Part shown: piece by piece, positions 7,301 through 15,876 of the stretch
Position numbering within the stretch: the first letter of the stretch is position 1
How the letters are laid out: every line of letters begins with the position of its first letter
NCBI RefSeq assembly: GCF_048820915.1
Contig: NZ_JBMERR010000011.1
Location: forward strand, 62,001-126,000
Direction: 5' to 3'
Origin: Cribrihabitans_A pelagius
GTDB taxonomy: Bacteria > Pseudomonadota > Alphaproteobacteria > Rhodobacterales > Rhodobacteraceae
Length of the DNA: 64,000 nucleotides
Notes under the pieces: model-generated
What the model saw: the letters and a program-made list of their open reading frames with translations, nothing else
Told to the model about the DNA's origin: nothing
Databases searched by the model: none
Position numbers and translations under genes: made by a program

Positions 7301-8581
7301 TCAGTCCAGATATCCGGTCAGCGCGGTGGAGATTCCGGGCACGTAGGTGACCAGAAGCAGGATCAGGGCGAGCACCGCGATGAAGGGCAGGTTCGTGCGC
7401 GAGGTCTCCCAGATCCCCGAGCGGGCGATGGAGCAGGAGGTGATCAGCACCGAGGCCACGGGCGGCGTCTGCTGGCCGATGGCGAGGTTCAGCGTCACCA
7501 TGATGCCGAAGTGGATCGGGTCGATCCCGACCGCGTTAACCAGCGGCATCACCACCGGCACCACCAGGATGATCGCCGCCGCGCCGTGCAGGAACATGCC
7601 GAGCACCAGCAGCAAGAGGTTCAAAAGCGCCAGCACAATCAGCGGGTTGGTGGTGACCTCGGTGATCTGCGCCGCCAGCTGCTGCGGCACCTGCGCCTGG
7701 GTCAGGAACAGCCCCAGCGCGGCCGAGGTGGAGACCAGCAGCATCACGATGCCGGTCTGGCTGACGCCTTCGAGCATGGTCTTGCGCAGCCGCGACGGGT
7801 CGAGGTCGCGGTAGACGAACAGCCCGATCACCAGCGCCGCGAGCACCGCGAGGCCGGCGCCCTCGGTGGCGGTGACCAGCCCCGAGAAGATGCCGCCAAG
7901 GATGATCACCGGCATGGTCAGGGCCCAGAAGGCTTCCTTGAAGGTCTTCCAGACATGGCGCGCGTCGAACCCCTCGGCGCGGGGCAGATCGTAGCGCACC
8001 GCCATGACCCAGGTGACCAGCATCAGCAGAAACGCGCCCAGAAGGCCCGGCACGATACCGGCGACGAACAGCTTGATCACCGATGTTTCGGCAATGGCGC
8101 CGTAGAGGATCATCGGGATCGACGGCGGGATGATGATGGCGAGGGAGGCGGACGAGGAGGTGATTGCGGCGGCCAGCTGGCGCGAATAGCCGCGGCGTTT
8201 CATTTCGGGGATCAGCACGGTGCCGGTGGCGGCGACGTCGGCGACGGCGGAGCCGGAAATCTCGGCAAACACCATCGAGACGCCGATGTTCACCATGCCC
8301 AGGCCGCCGCGGATGAAGCCGATCAGCGCGGTGACGAAGTTGATCAGCCTGAGCGAGATGCCGGAGGTGTTCATCAGGTTGCCCGCCAGGATGAACAGCG
8401 GGATCGCGATCAGCGGAAAGGACGTTGAGCCGGAGTAAAGCTTGATCGCCATGTCATTGAGGCTGTCGGGCCCGGAGGTGAGCAGGAAGCCTCCCATCGA
8501 CACGGCGCCGATGGCAACGGCGATCGGCACGTTGATGAGGATCAGCGCGATCAGGGCAATCGTGGTCAGGAGCAGGATCAT
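7301..8581 (-). CDS. TRAP transporter large permease subunit (DctM family)
   Basis: A 426-residue inner-membrane protein with about twelve hydrophobic segments. The N-terminal VPIAVAIGAVSMGGF, FPLIAIPLFILAGNLMNTSG and SGSAVADVAATGTVLIPEM segments are DctM hallmarks. It catalyses Na+-driven uptake with DctQ and DctP. Its ATG overlaps the dctQ stop by four bases (ATGA). The operon is divergent from acid-sugar catabolic genes at 10480 onward, so the substrate is probably a sugar acid. Confidence 0.93.
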   Translation of the reverse strand: MILLLTTIALIALILINVPIAVAIGAVSMGGFLLTSGPDSLNDMAIKLYSGSTSFPLIAIPLFILAGNLMNTSGISLRLINFVTALIGFIRGGLGMVNIGVSMVFAEISGSAVADVAATGTVLIPEMKRRGYSRQLAAAITSSSASLAIIIPPSIPMILYGAIAETSVIKLFVAGIVPGLLGAFLLMLVTWVMAVRYDLPRAEGFDARHVWKTFKEAFWALTMPVIILGGIFSGLVTATEGAGLAVLAALVIGLFVYRDLDPSRLRKTMLEGVSQTGIVMLLVSTSAALGLFLTQAQVPQQLAAQITEVTTNPLIVLALLNLLLLVLGMFLHGAAAIILVVPVVMPLVNAVGIDPIHFGIMVTLNLAIGQQTPPVASVLITSCSIARSGIWETSRTNLPFIAVLALILLLVTYVPGISTALTGYLD

Positions 8582-9186
8582 TTCGCGGCTTCCTTCTGTG
8601 CCAGCGGGGGCTGTCTTTTCGAGCTCTGGGCCAGCGGAGTCTTTGCCAGGGCGGCGGTTTCGGCTTCGGCCTCGGCGATGGCCTGCTCGATCTCGGCATG
8701 CTCCGCGCCGATGCCCTCGGCGGCTTGGCGCAGCGCGCGGGGCAGGGTCAGCAGCGTGCCGATGATCATGATCACCGAGGCGACGGGGATCACCGATTGC
8801 ACGATGTCCAGGGTCATCCAGCGCAGGGACAGCAGCGAGTCCCATTTCGCCACCGCCAGCACCGCGTTGCCGTACCAGGCGACGACCGCGAAATAGGCAA
8901 TGACGAGCACTTCGGAGAACAGCGCCAGCGCCACCGCGAAGGGCTTGGGCAGGGCGGTGACGATGCCGGAAAAGCCCATGTGCTGGCGCAGGAACACAGC
9001 ATAAGCGGCGCCGAAATAGGTCAGCCAAGCCAGCAGCACGCTGGCGATTTCGTCATACCATGCGGGCGACGCGCCGAGATACCGCATGGTGGTCGAATAG
9101 ACGACGGACAGCGCCAGAGTCACCAGCAGCGCCAGGCATACCGTCTCGATGGCCCGCAACAGCATGCGCTCAGTCAGTGCGATCAT
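8578..9186 (-). CDS. TRAP transporter small permease subunit (DctQ family)
   Basis: A 202-residue protein with four membrane segments and the DctQ pattern MRYLGASPAWYDEIASVLLAWLTYFGAA in its first half (starting near residue 34). The C-terminal 45 residues are a charged alanine/glutamate-rich cytoplasmic tail, longer than in most DctQ proteins. It bridges DctM and the binding protein. It lies 57 bp after dctP and overlaps dctM by four bases, consistent with one operon. Confidence 0.9.
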   Translation of the reverse strand: MIALTERMLLRAIETVCLALLVTLALSVVYSTTMRYLGASPAWYDEIASVLLAWLTYFGAAYAVFLRQHMGFSGIVTALPKPFAVALALFSEVLVIAYFAVVAWYGNAVLAVAKWDSLLSLRWMTLDIVQSVIPVASVIMIIGTLLTLPRALRQAAEGIGAEHAEIEQAIAEAEAETAALAKTPLAQSSKRQPPLAQKEAAK

Positions 9187-9243
9187 GCCTTCCTCCTGTC
9201 TTGAGAGTGCCCGGACAGGGGTCGCCCGGCCGGAGCGCTGTTT

Positions 9244-10227
9244 CTATTGCTTGGCCAGGTCTTGCGCGCGGCGCACCAGGGCTTCGCCGCCGGGCACCTG
9301 GGCGGCAAAGGCCTCGTAGATCGGGGCGGAGGCGGCGATGAAGGCGGCCTTGTCGGCCTCGTTCACCTCGACACCGGCGGCGCGGACCTTTTCGACCAGC
9401 TCGCCGTCGGCGGTCTGGCCCTGCTCCAACGCCCAGTCCTGCACCGACGCGGCGACCTCTGCGACGGCGGATTTCACGTCATCGGGCAGCGTCTTCCAGG
9501 TCTGGGCCCCGGTGGTGAGATAGGTGGGCGAGTAGACGTGGCCGGTCAGGCTGAGGTAGCTCTGCACCTCCTGGAAGTTCGCGCCGACGATATTGGTCAG
9601 CGGGTTCTCCTGCCCGTCCATGGTGCCGGTCTGCAGGGCGACGAAGACTTCGGAGAAGGACATCGGCGTGGGGTTGGCGCCCCATTCCTTGAACATCGAC
9701 ACGCGCCATTCCGACGACGGCGTGCGGATCTTCAGGCCCTCCAGGTCGGCGGGCGAAGTGATCGGGCGGGTGCTGTTGGTGATCTGGCGGAAGCCGTTTT
9801 CCCAGGTGGAGAGCACCGTGAGCCCGGCCTTCTGCGCCAGCGGCGCGAGGTCGGTCTGCACGATCCCGGCGTCGATCGCCTTCAGGTGGGCGCGATCCTG
9901 CACCAGGAAAGGCATGTCGAACAGCGCAAACTCGGGCGCGACATTGGTCATGATCGAGGAAATCAGGGTGAACTCGACGGTGCCGAGGCGCAGTTTCTGC
10001 ATCAGCTCCTTTTCGTTGCCGAGCTGCGCATCGGCGTAGAACTCCACCGTGTGCGCATCGCCGAGCTCGGCCTGCAGCTGCTCGGCAAAGCGCGCGGCGC
10101 TTTGGCCCTGAAGGCTGTTCGAGGCGGCGCCCACGGCCACGACATAGGTCTCGGCGGCGGCCGGCAGCGCCAGCGTCAGCGTTGCGGCGGCGAGGCCGGC
10201 GCTCAGGGTTCTGGTCAGGGTTTTCAT
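9244..10227 (-). CDS. TRAP transporter substrate-binding protein (DctP family)
   Basis: A 327-residue periplasmic protein with a clean Sec signal peptide (MKTLTRTLSAGLAAATLTLA, cleavage after ALPAAAE). Family features include FAEQLQAELGD, ELMQKLRLGTVEF, the LEGLKIRTP block with its substrate-carboxylate arginine, and PMSFSEVFVALQTGTMDGQENP. The ATG at 10227 has GGAGGAGACACC upstream. It should bind a carboxylate; the divergent operon points to an aldonate such as a pentonate. The frame open to 10377 is ignored because it would precede the signal peptide. Confidence 0.93.
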   Translation of the reverse strand: MKTLTRTLSAGLAAATLTLALPAAAETYVVAVGAASNSLQGQSAARFAEQLQAELGDAHTVEFYADAQLGNEKELMQKLRLGTVEFTLISSIMTNVAPEFALFDMPFLVQDRAHLKAIDAGIVQTDLAPLAQKAGLTVLSTWENGFRQITNSTRPITSPADLEGLKIRTPSSEWRVSMFKEWGANPTPMSFSEVFVALQTGTMDGQENPLTNIVGANFQEVQSYLSLTGHVYSPTYLTTGAQTWKTLPDDVKSAVAEVAASVQDWALEQGQTADGELVEKVRAAGVEVNEADKAAFIAASAPIYEAFAAQVPGGEALVRRAQDLAKQ

Positions 10228-10362
10228 GGTGTCTCCTCCGTTGGACTGGAAAGTCATGCCGCATCCGCGGCGCCGCCTCGGGTCGCTTCTACAGGGCAGG
10301 CGCACTGCACGGAAAGCTGTGTCATGCGCTGCGCGTCCTCCTCCCGAATTTGGCGCTTCAGA

Positions 10363-10380
10363 ATTTTGGCATTCCAAAAT
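10363..10380. promoter_or_regulatory. Inverted repeat in the TRAP/dehydratase divergent promoter (candidate GntR operator)
   Basis: ATTTTGG-CATT-CCAAAAT is a perfect 7+4+7 inverted repeat in the intergenic region between dctP and the dehydratase operon. Size and symmetry fit a FadR/FCD-type GntR site; the matching regulator is encoded at 12565. Confidence 0.5.
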
Positions 10381-10479
10381 ACCATTGCCATGTTACAACC
10401 GAAGTCAACATGATTCGTGTCCCGGTCCCGCCCAACCCGGTCCGGGGACGCCAGCGAAACGAGAGAGAGGGGAGCCTTG

Positions 10480-11655
10480 ATGACCAAGATCAAATCCGTC
10501 CGGACCCGGGTCTGGACCTGGAAGGGGCCAACCGTTCCGCCCGCCGGGAACTTCTGCACCAACGCGTCGGACGCGCTGTGGCTCAAGGGCGATGCGATGG
10601 CCTCCTTCCGCTTCCACCAGTGGCTGACCTGCGAGGTGGAGGCCGAGGACGGCACCATCGGCATCGGCAACGCGGCGCTGGCGCCGACGGTGGTGAAACA
10701 GGCCATCGACGACTGGTATGCGCCGCTGGCGGTGGGCGAAGATCCCTTCGACTGCGCCTACATCTGGGAAAAGATGTACCGCCGCAGCCATGCCTGGGGC
10801 CGCAAGGGCATCGGCATGACCGCGATCAGCGCCATCGACATCGCGATCTGGGACCTGATGGGCAAGCTGGTCGGCAAGCCGGTGTTCAAGCTCTTGGGCG
10901 GGCGCACCAAGGAGAAGATCCCGGTCTATTACTCCAAGCTCTACGCAGGCCCGGTGGAGACCATGCAGGCCGAGGCCGAAGAGGCGATGAGCCACGGCTA
11001 CACCGCCTTCAAGTCGCGGTTCGGCTATGGCCCCAAGGACGGGATGACCGGGATGCGCGAGAACCTCAAGCGGGTGGAGGCGCTGCGCGAGGTGATCGGA
11101 TACGACACCGACCTGATGCTTGAATGCTACATGGGCTGGAACCTCGACTATGCCAAGCGGATGCTGCCCAAGCTCGCCCGGTATGAACCGCGCTGGCTGG
11201 AGGAACCGGTGATCGCCGACGACGTGGCGGGCTATGCCGAGCTGAACGCCATGGGCATCGTGCCGATCTCCGGCGGCGAGCATGAATTCTCGGTCATCGG
11301 CTGCTCCGAGCTGATCAACCGCCGCGCGGTCAGCGTGCTCCAGTATGACACCAACCGCGTGGGCGGCATCACCGCGGCGCAGAAGATCAACGCGATTGCC
11401 GAGGCGGCGCAGATCCCGGTGATCCCGCACGCGGGCCAGATGCACAACTACCACCTGACCATGGCCAGCGCGAACTGCCCGATCGCCGAATACTTCCCGG
11501 TGTTCGATGTCGAGGTCGGCAATGAGCTGTTCTATTACATCTTCGACGGCGACCCCGAGGCCGCGGACGGTTTTCTGCAACTGGACGATGACACGCCGGG
11601 GCTTGGCATCTCCATCTCCGATAAACACCTGCACAACTTCGAGATTACCGAATGA
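10480..11655 (+). CDS. Enolase-superfamily acid-sugar dehydratase (RhmD/L-lyxonate dehydratase-like)
   Basis: A 391-residue mandelate racemase/muconate lactonizing enzyme. It has the capping domain, the barrel start AIDIAIWDLMGKLVGKPV, metal-ligand positions in LMLECYMGW, RWLEEPV and SGGEHE, and the catalytic His region PHAGQMHNYH. SGGEHE and the overall pattern recall the L-rhamnonate dehydratase group, which includes L-lyxonate dehydratases. It should dehydrate a sugar acid to a 2-keto-3-deoxy acid. It opens an operon encoding the next enzymes to 2-oxoglutarate. ATG 10480 follows GAGAGGGGAG. The exact substrate is inferred. Confidence 0.82.
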   Translation: MTKIKSVRTRVWTWKGPTVPPAGNFCTNASDALWLKGDAMASFRFHQWLTCEVEAEDGTIGIGNAALAPTVVKQAIDDWYAPLAVGEDPFDCAYIWEKMYRRSHAWGRKGIGMTAISAIDIAIWDLMGKLVGKPVFKLLGGRTKEKIPVYYSKLYAGPVETMQAEAEEAMSHGYTAFKSRFGYGPKDGMTGMRENLKRVEALREVIGYDTDLMLECYMGWNLDYAKRMLPKLARYEPRWLEEPVIADDVAGYAELNAMGIVPISGGEHEFSVIGCSELINRRAVSVLQYDTNRVGGITAAQKINAIAEAAQIPVIPHAGQMHNYHLTMASANCPIAEYFPVFDVEVGNELFYYIFDGDPEAADGFLQLDDDTPGLGISISDKHLHNFEITE

Positions 11656-12563
11656 CCCGCTATTCCGGCATCTGGCCCGTCGCCCCGACCCCGTTCCACC
11701 CGGCCGGGACGGTCGATTACGAGGGCATGAAACGCGTGATCGACTGCATGGTCGATCAAGGCAGCGACGGCATCTGCATCCTGGCCAATTTCTCCGAGCA
11801 GTTCCTGATCTCGGACGAGGAGCGACGCAAGCTGACCGAAATCTCTCTGACCCATATGGCCGGGCGGCTGCCGGTGATCGTCACCGTCAGCCATTTCGCC
11901 ACGCAAATTGCGGTGGAGCGGGCGCAGCACGCGAAGGACCACGGCGCGGCGATGGTGATGATGATGCCGCCCTACCACGGCGCGCTGATGCGGGGCACGG
12001 CGGAGCAGACCTTCGAGCAATTCGCCCGCGTGGGCGAAGTGGGCCTGCCCATCATGGTGCAGGATGCGCCGCTCTCCGGTGTCGAGCTGCCGGTGCCGCT
12101 GCTGGTCCGGATGGCGCGCGAGATCGGGATGGTGAAGCTGTTCAAGATCGAATGCCCGCAGGCCGCGGCCAAGCTGCGCGCGCTTGTGGCCGAGGGCGGC
12201 GACGCCATCGAGGGCCCGTTCGACGGCGAGGAGGCGATCACACTGCTTGCGGATCTCGAGGCCGGAGCCACCGGCGCGATGACCAGCGCGATGATCCCGG
12301 ATCAGATCAAGCCGGTTCTCGTTCATTTCGCGGCCGGCGACATTGATGCCGCCACCGCCGCCTATGCCCGCGTGCTGCCGGCGGTGAACCACGAGAACCG
12401 CCAGTGCGGCTTCCGCTCGGCCAAGGCGGCGATGGTTGCAGGCGGCGTCATTGCGTCCGATTATTGCCGCCACCCGATCCCGCCATTGCATCCGCAGACG
12501 AAGGAGGCTCTGCTTCGTCTGATCCGGCCACTCGATCCTGTGGTCCTGAACTGGGGGAAATGA
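11652..12563 (+). CDS. DHDPS-family 2-keto-3-deoxy-pentonate dehydratase (L-KDA dehydratase-like)
   Basis: A 303-residue (beta/alpha)8 Schiff-base enzyme. The segments GICILANFSEQFLISD, MMMPPYHG, PIMVQDAPLSG and FKIECP (presumed Schiff-base Lys), and the terminal ENRQCG...RHPIPPLHP match my memory of bacterial L-2-keto-3-deoxyarabonate dehydratases much better than DapA. The product would be alpha-ketoglutarate semialdehyde, the substrate of the dehydrogenase at 14291. It overlaps the preceding stop by four bases (ATGA). Confidence 0.8.
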   Translation: MTRYSGIWPVAPTPFHPAGTVDYEGMKRVIDCMVDQGSDGICILANFSEQFLISDEERRKLTEISLTHMAGRLPVIVTVSHFATQIAVERAQHAKDHGAAMVMMMPPYHGALMRGTAEQTFEQFARVGEVGLPIMVQDAPLSGVELPVPLLVRMAREIGMVKLFKIECPQAAAKLRALVAEGGDAIEGPFDGEEAITLLADLEAGATGAMTSAMIPDQIKPVLVHFAAGDIDAATAAYARVLPAVNHENRQCGFRSAKAAMVAGGVIASDYCRHPIPPLHPQTKEALLRLIRPLDPVVLNWGK

Positions 12564-12564
12564 C

Positions 12565-13284
12565 ATGAGCAAGAAGGCTGAATTCTCCGGCCTGGATACC
12601 GGCGAGCTGGAACTGGCGCGGCCGCGCGCCACATTGGTCGAGATTGCGGCCGACAAGCTGCGCGAGCTGATCCTGCTGGAGAAGCTGCCCGCCGGGGCGG
12701 GGATCTCCGAGCGGGACCTGGCCGCGGCGCTTGGCATCAGCCGCACACCGCTGACTAAGGCGCTGACCATCCTGGAGCAGGACGGGCTGGTCGAATATTC
12801 CGTCACCCGCCGCCCGCAGGTCGCCAATCCGCCGTTCGAGGAGATCGAGCAGAACCTGGTGGTGATGGGCGCGCTGGAGGCGCTGGCGGGGGAGCTGGCC
12901 TGTGCTGCGATCACCGAAGACGAGATTGCCCGGGTCACCGATTGCCAGCGCCGGATGGAAGAAGGCGAGGGCACGCTGCCGCCGCTGGAGTCCTTCCGGC
13001 TCGACATGCAGATGCACGAAATCATCGTTCAGGCCAGCCGCAACGCGCCGCTGATCGACACCCACCGCAAGTACAACGCCCGGCTGTGGCGGGCGCGGTT
13101 CCAGTCTTCGCAGCGCCGCTCCGGCCTTGGCCAGACGCTGGCCGAACACCGCGCCATCGTCGAGGCGCTCAGCCGCCGCGATGCCAAGACCACCTCCAAG
13201 GCCCTGCGCCGCCACCTGGCCTCGGCCGTCAGCAATATCAGGAACGCCCTGCGGGACACCGCCCGGGCCGCAGAAACGGAGTAG
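12565..13284 (+). CDS. GntR-family regulator, FadR/FCD subfamily
   Basis: A 239-residue regulator. The N-terminal winged helix-turn-helix reads LRELILLEKLPAGAGISERDLAAALGISRTPLTKALTI (about residues 30-65), followed by a helical FCD effector domain with the metal-site pattern DMQMHEIIVQAS and HRAIVEAL. FCD regulators usually bind the pathway's organic acid and de-repress. It starts one base after the preceding stop, so it is co-transcribed with its likely targets. The inverted repeat at 10363 is its best candidate operator. Confidence 0.9.
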   Translation: MSKKAEFSGLDTGELELARPRATLVEIAADKLRELILLEKLPAGAGISERDLAAALGISRTPLTKALTILEQDGLVEYSVTRRPQVANPPFEEIEQNLVVMGALEALAGELACAAITEDEIARVTDCQRRMEEGEGTLPPLESFRLDMQMHEIIVQASRNAPLIDTHRKYNARLWRARFQSSQRRSGLGQTLAEHRAIVEALSRRDAKTTSKALRRHLASAVSNIRNALRDTARAAETE

Positions 13285-13286
13285 AC

Positions 13287-14294
13287 ATGCCCCCAAGGAT
13301 CGGAGTTATCCCCGGTGACCCCAGCGGCATCGGGCCGGAGCTGGTTGCCCGGCTTCTGGCAGACGAATGTGCAGCGCAGGCGCAGATCCTGCTGATCGGC
13401 GACCGCCATGTGTTCGAGCTGGGCCAGGCCCAGGCCGGGCTGCGCCATGACATGACCGCGGTCGATGCAGGGACCTGCGACTGGACCGCCGCCGAAGGCC
13501 CGGCGCTGCACGAGATGCAGACCATCGCCCCTGATGAGATCGTTTTGGCGCAAAGCACAGAAGCCTCGGGCCGCTCGACCCTTCGGGTGCTCGATCAGGC
13601 GCTGGCCTTTGCTGAAAGCGGCGTGATCGACGCCATCGTCTTTGCCCCCTTCAACAAGGCGTCGATGCATATGGCCGGGATCGGCCATTCGGATGAGCTG
13701 CATTACATGGCCGAAAAGCTGGGCGTGACTGGCTATATTTCCGAGCTGAACACGCTTGACGGCATGTGGACCAGCCGCGTCACCAGCCATATCGCGCTGA
13801 AGGATGTGGCCGCGGCCATCGGCGGGGAGCGCATCGAGGAGGCCACCCGGCTGATCGACCGCACCCTGCGCCGGGCCGGCTATGCCCGCCCGCGCATCGC
13901 GGTGGCCGCGCTCAACCCCCATGCCGGCGACGGCGGCAACTTCGGCCGCGAGGAGATCGAGGTGATCGAACCGGCGGTGCGCCACATGGCGGGCGGGCAG
14001 ATGGCCGTGACCGGACCGCTGCCCTCCGACACCGTGTTTCTCAAGGTGACCCGCGGCGAGATCGACGCGGTGGTGACCATGTATCACGACCAGGGCCAGA
14101 TCGCGCTGAAGCTCTTGGGCTTCGACCGCGGCGTTACCGTGCAGGGCGGCCTGCCGGTGCCGGTGACCACGCCCGCGCATGGCACGGCGTTTGACATCGC
14201 AGGCCAGGGGGCGGCGGATGCCGGCGCCACCCGCGCCGCCTTCGAAATCGCCTGCAAGATGGTGAGCAACTGGCAGAAGGAGGAAGCGGCATGA
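13287..14294 (+). CDS. PdxA-family dehydrogenase (4-hydroxythreonine-4-phosphate dehydrogenase homologue, PdxA2 type)
   Basis: A 335-residue NAD-dependent metal dehydrogenase. IPGDPSGIGPEL begins the fold, and YHDQGQIALK and PVTTPAHGTAFDIAGQG carry metal/substrate residues of the family. The canonical substrate loop with TGHTE is replaced by GHSDELHYMAEKLG, so the substrate is probably not the pyridoxine intermediate. Related PdxA2 enzymes oxidise C4 phospho-acids, but no DUF1537 kinase is nearby. It sits between a regulator and a semialdehyde dehydrogenase in a pentonate operon, so it may oxidise a sugar acid or a side product. Function is unresolved. Confidence 0.8.
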   Translation: MPPRIGVIPGDPSGIGPELVARLLADECAAQAQILLIGDRHVFELGQAQAGLRHDMTAVDAGTCDWTAAEGPALHEMQTIAPDEIVLAQSTEASGRSTLRVLDQALAFAESGVIDAIVFAPFNKASMHMAGIGHSDELHYMAEKLGVTGYISELNTLDGMWTSRVTSHIALKDVAAAIGGERIEEATRLIDRTLRRAGYARPRIAVAALNPHAGDGGNFGREEIEVIEPAVRHMAGGQMAVTGPLPSDTVFLKVTRGEIDAVVTMYHDQGQIALKLLGFDRGVTVQGGLPVPVTTPAHGTAFDIAGQGAADAGATRAAFEIACKMVSNWQKEEAA

Positions 14295-15802
14295 GCTTTC
14301 AGCCGCATGGAAAACACCTGATCGCGGGCGAATGGATTGGCTCGGATCAGCTCTTCCTGTCGGAGCCCGCAAGCGGCACGCCGCAGGCGTTCTGCATGGG
14401 CACGCCCGCGCTGGTGGACCAGGCTTGCGCCGCCGCGGAAGACGCGTTCTGGACCTATGGCTGCACCACCCGCAGCGCCCGTGCCGCGTTCCTGAACGCC
14501 ATCGCGGACGAGATCGAGGCCCGCGCCGAAGCGATCACCGAAATCGGCACCCGGGAAACAGGCCTGCCGGAGACGCGGCTCAATGGCGAGCGCGGCCGGA
14601 CCACCGGGCAGCTGCGGCTGTTTGCCGGACATATCCTGAACGGCGATTACCTCGACCGCCGCCATGACGCGGCGCTGCCGGACCGCCAGCCGCTGCCGCG
14701 CCCGGATCTGAAGATGGTGCAGCGGCCGATCGGTCCGGTTGCGGTTTTCGGCGCCTCCAACTTCCCGCTCGCCTTCTCCACCGCGGGCGGCGATACCGCG
14801 GCGGCGCTGGCGGCGGGCTGCCCGGTGATGGTCAAGGGCCACTCTGCCCATCCCGGCACCGGTGAGATCGTGGCCGAGGCCATCCGCGCCGCGATTGAGA
14901 CGACCGGGATGCCGAAGGGCGTGTTCTCCCTGATCCAGGGAGGCAAGCGCGAAGCGGGCCAGAGCCTGGTGCAGCATCCGCTGATCAAGGCGGTCGGGTT
15001 CACCGGTTCGCTCGGCGGCGGCCGGGCGCTGTTCGATCTCTGCGCCCAACGGCCCGAGCCGATCCCGTTCTTCGGCGAGTTGGGCTCGGTCAACCCGATG
15101 TTTGTCCTGCCCGAGGCGGCGCGGGCGCGCGGGGCCGCGATTGGCGAAGGCTGGGCCGGCTCGCTCACCATGGGCGCGGGCCAGTTCTGCACCAACCCCG
15201 GAATCGCCGTGGTGATGCAAGGGCCGGAGGGCGATGCTTTCGTGCAGGCCGCGGCGCGGGCGCTGGAACAGGTGCCGGCGCAGGTGATGCTGACCGATGG
15301 CATTGCACAGGCCTATCGCGACGGCGCGGCGCGGTTTGCCGGGCGCGACGCAGTACGCCCGGTGGTTGGGGGTGACAGCGAAGGCCGCTCGGCACGGCCC
15401 AGCCTGTTCGAGACCGACGCCGCCGCCTACATGCAGGATCGCGACTTGGGCGAAGAGGTCTTCGGCCCCTTGGGCCTCGTGGTGCGGGTGGCGGATGCCG
15501 GGGAGATGGAAGCCCTGGCCCGGGGGTTCGAGGGCCAGCTCACCGTGACGCTGCAGATGGAGGAGGGCGACACCGGGGCCGCGCAGCGCCTGATGCCCAT
15601 CGTCGAACGCAAGGCCGGGCGGCTGCTGGTCAACGGCTTCCCGACCGGGGTCGAGGTGGCCGATAGCATGGTCCATGGCGGGCCTTACCCGGCTTCGACC
15701 AACTTCGGCGCGACCTCGGTGGGCACGCTGTCGATCCGGCGCTTCCTGCGCCCGGTCTGCTACCAGAACATGCCCGCGGCGCTGCTGCCCGGGGACCTCT
15801 GA
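14291..15802 (+). CDS. Alpha-ketoglutarate semialdehyde dehydrogenase (ALDH superfamily)
   Basis: A 503-residue NAD(P)-dependent aldehyde dehydrogenase. FGASNFPLAFSTAGGDTAAA and VKGHSAHPGT are typical of the KGSADH branch; the catalytic Glu lies in FFGELGSVNP and the nucleophilic Cys in GAGQFCTNPG. It would oxidise 2,5-dioxopentanoate to 2-oxoglutarate, the last step of non-phosphorylative pentonate or hydroxyproline degradation. It overlaps the pdxA-like stop by four bases and closes the operon before a strong hairpin. Confidence 0.88.
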   Translation: MSFQPHGKHLIAGEWIGSDQLFLSEPASGTPQAFCMGTPALVDQACAAAEDAFWTYGCTTRSARAAFLNAIADEIEARAEAITEIGTRETGLPETRLNGERGRTTGQLRLFAGHILNGDYLDRRHDAALPDRQPLPRPDLKMVQRPIGPVAVFGASNFPLAFSTAGGDTAAALAAGCPVMVKGHSAHPGTGEIVAEAIRAAIETTGMPKGVFSLIQGGKREAGQSLVQHPLIKAVGFTGSLGGGRALFDLCAQRPEPIPFFGELGSVNPMFVLPEAARARGAAIGEGWAGSLTMGAGQFCTNPGIAVVMQGPEGDAFVQAAARALEQVPAQVMLTDGIAQAYRDGAARFAGRDAVRPVVGGDSEGRSARPSLFETDAAAYMQDRDLGEEVFGPLGLVVRVADAGEMEALARGFEGQLTVTLQMEEGDTGAAQRLMPIVERKAGRLLVNGFPTGVEVADSMVHGGPYPASTNFGATSVGTLSIRRFLRPVCYQNMPAALLPGDL

Positions 15803-15814
15803 AGCCAAGCCAGC

Positions 15815-15842
15815 GGAACTGGCCGCCGCGGCGGCCAGTTCC
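15815..15842. terminator. 28-bp perfect palindrome, bidirectional terminator
   Basis: A perfect palindrome whose arms begin GGAACTGGCCGCC lies between the convergent semialdehyde dehydrogenase and ABC permease genes. It should fold into a very stable hairpin on either strand. Confidence 0.75.
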
Positions 15843-15876
15843 TGCGCGTTATGAGTGCTGCCGCGGCGGCCGCGTG

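Noticed and set aside
8582..9028. Upstream extension of the DctM frame
   Set aside because: The extra residues are arginine-rich shadow of dctQ; the ATGA overlap and family start support 8581.
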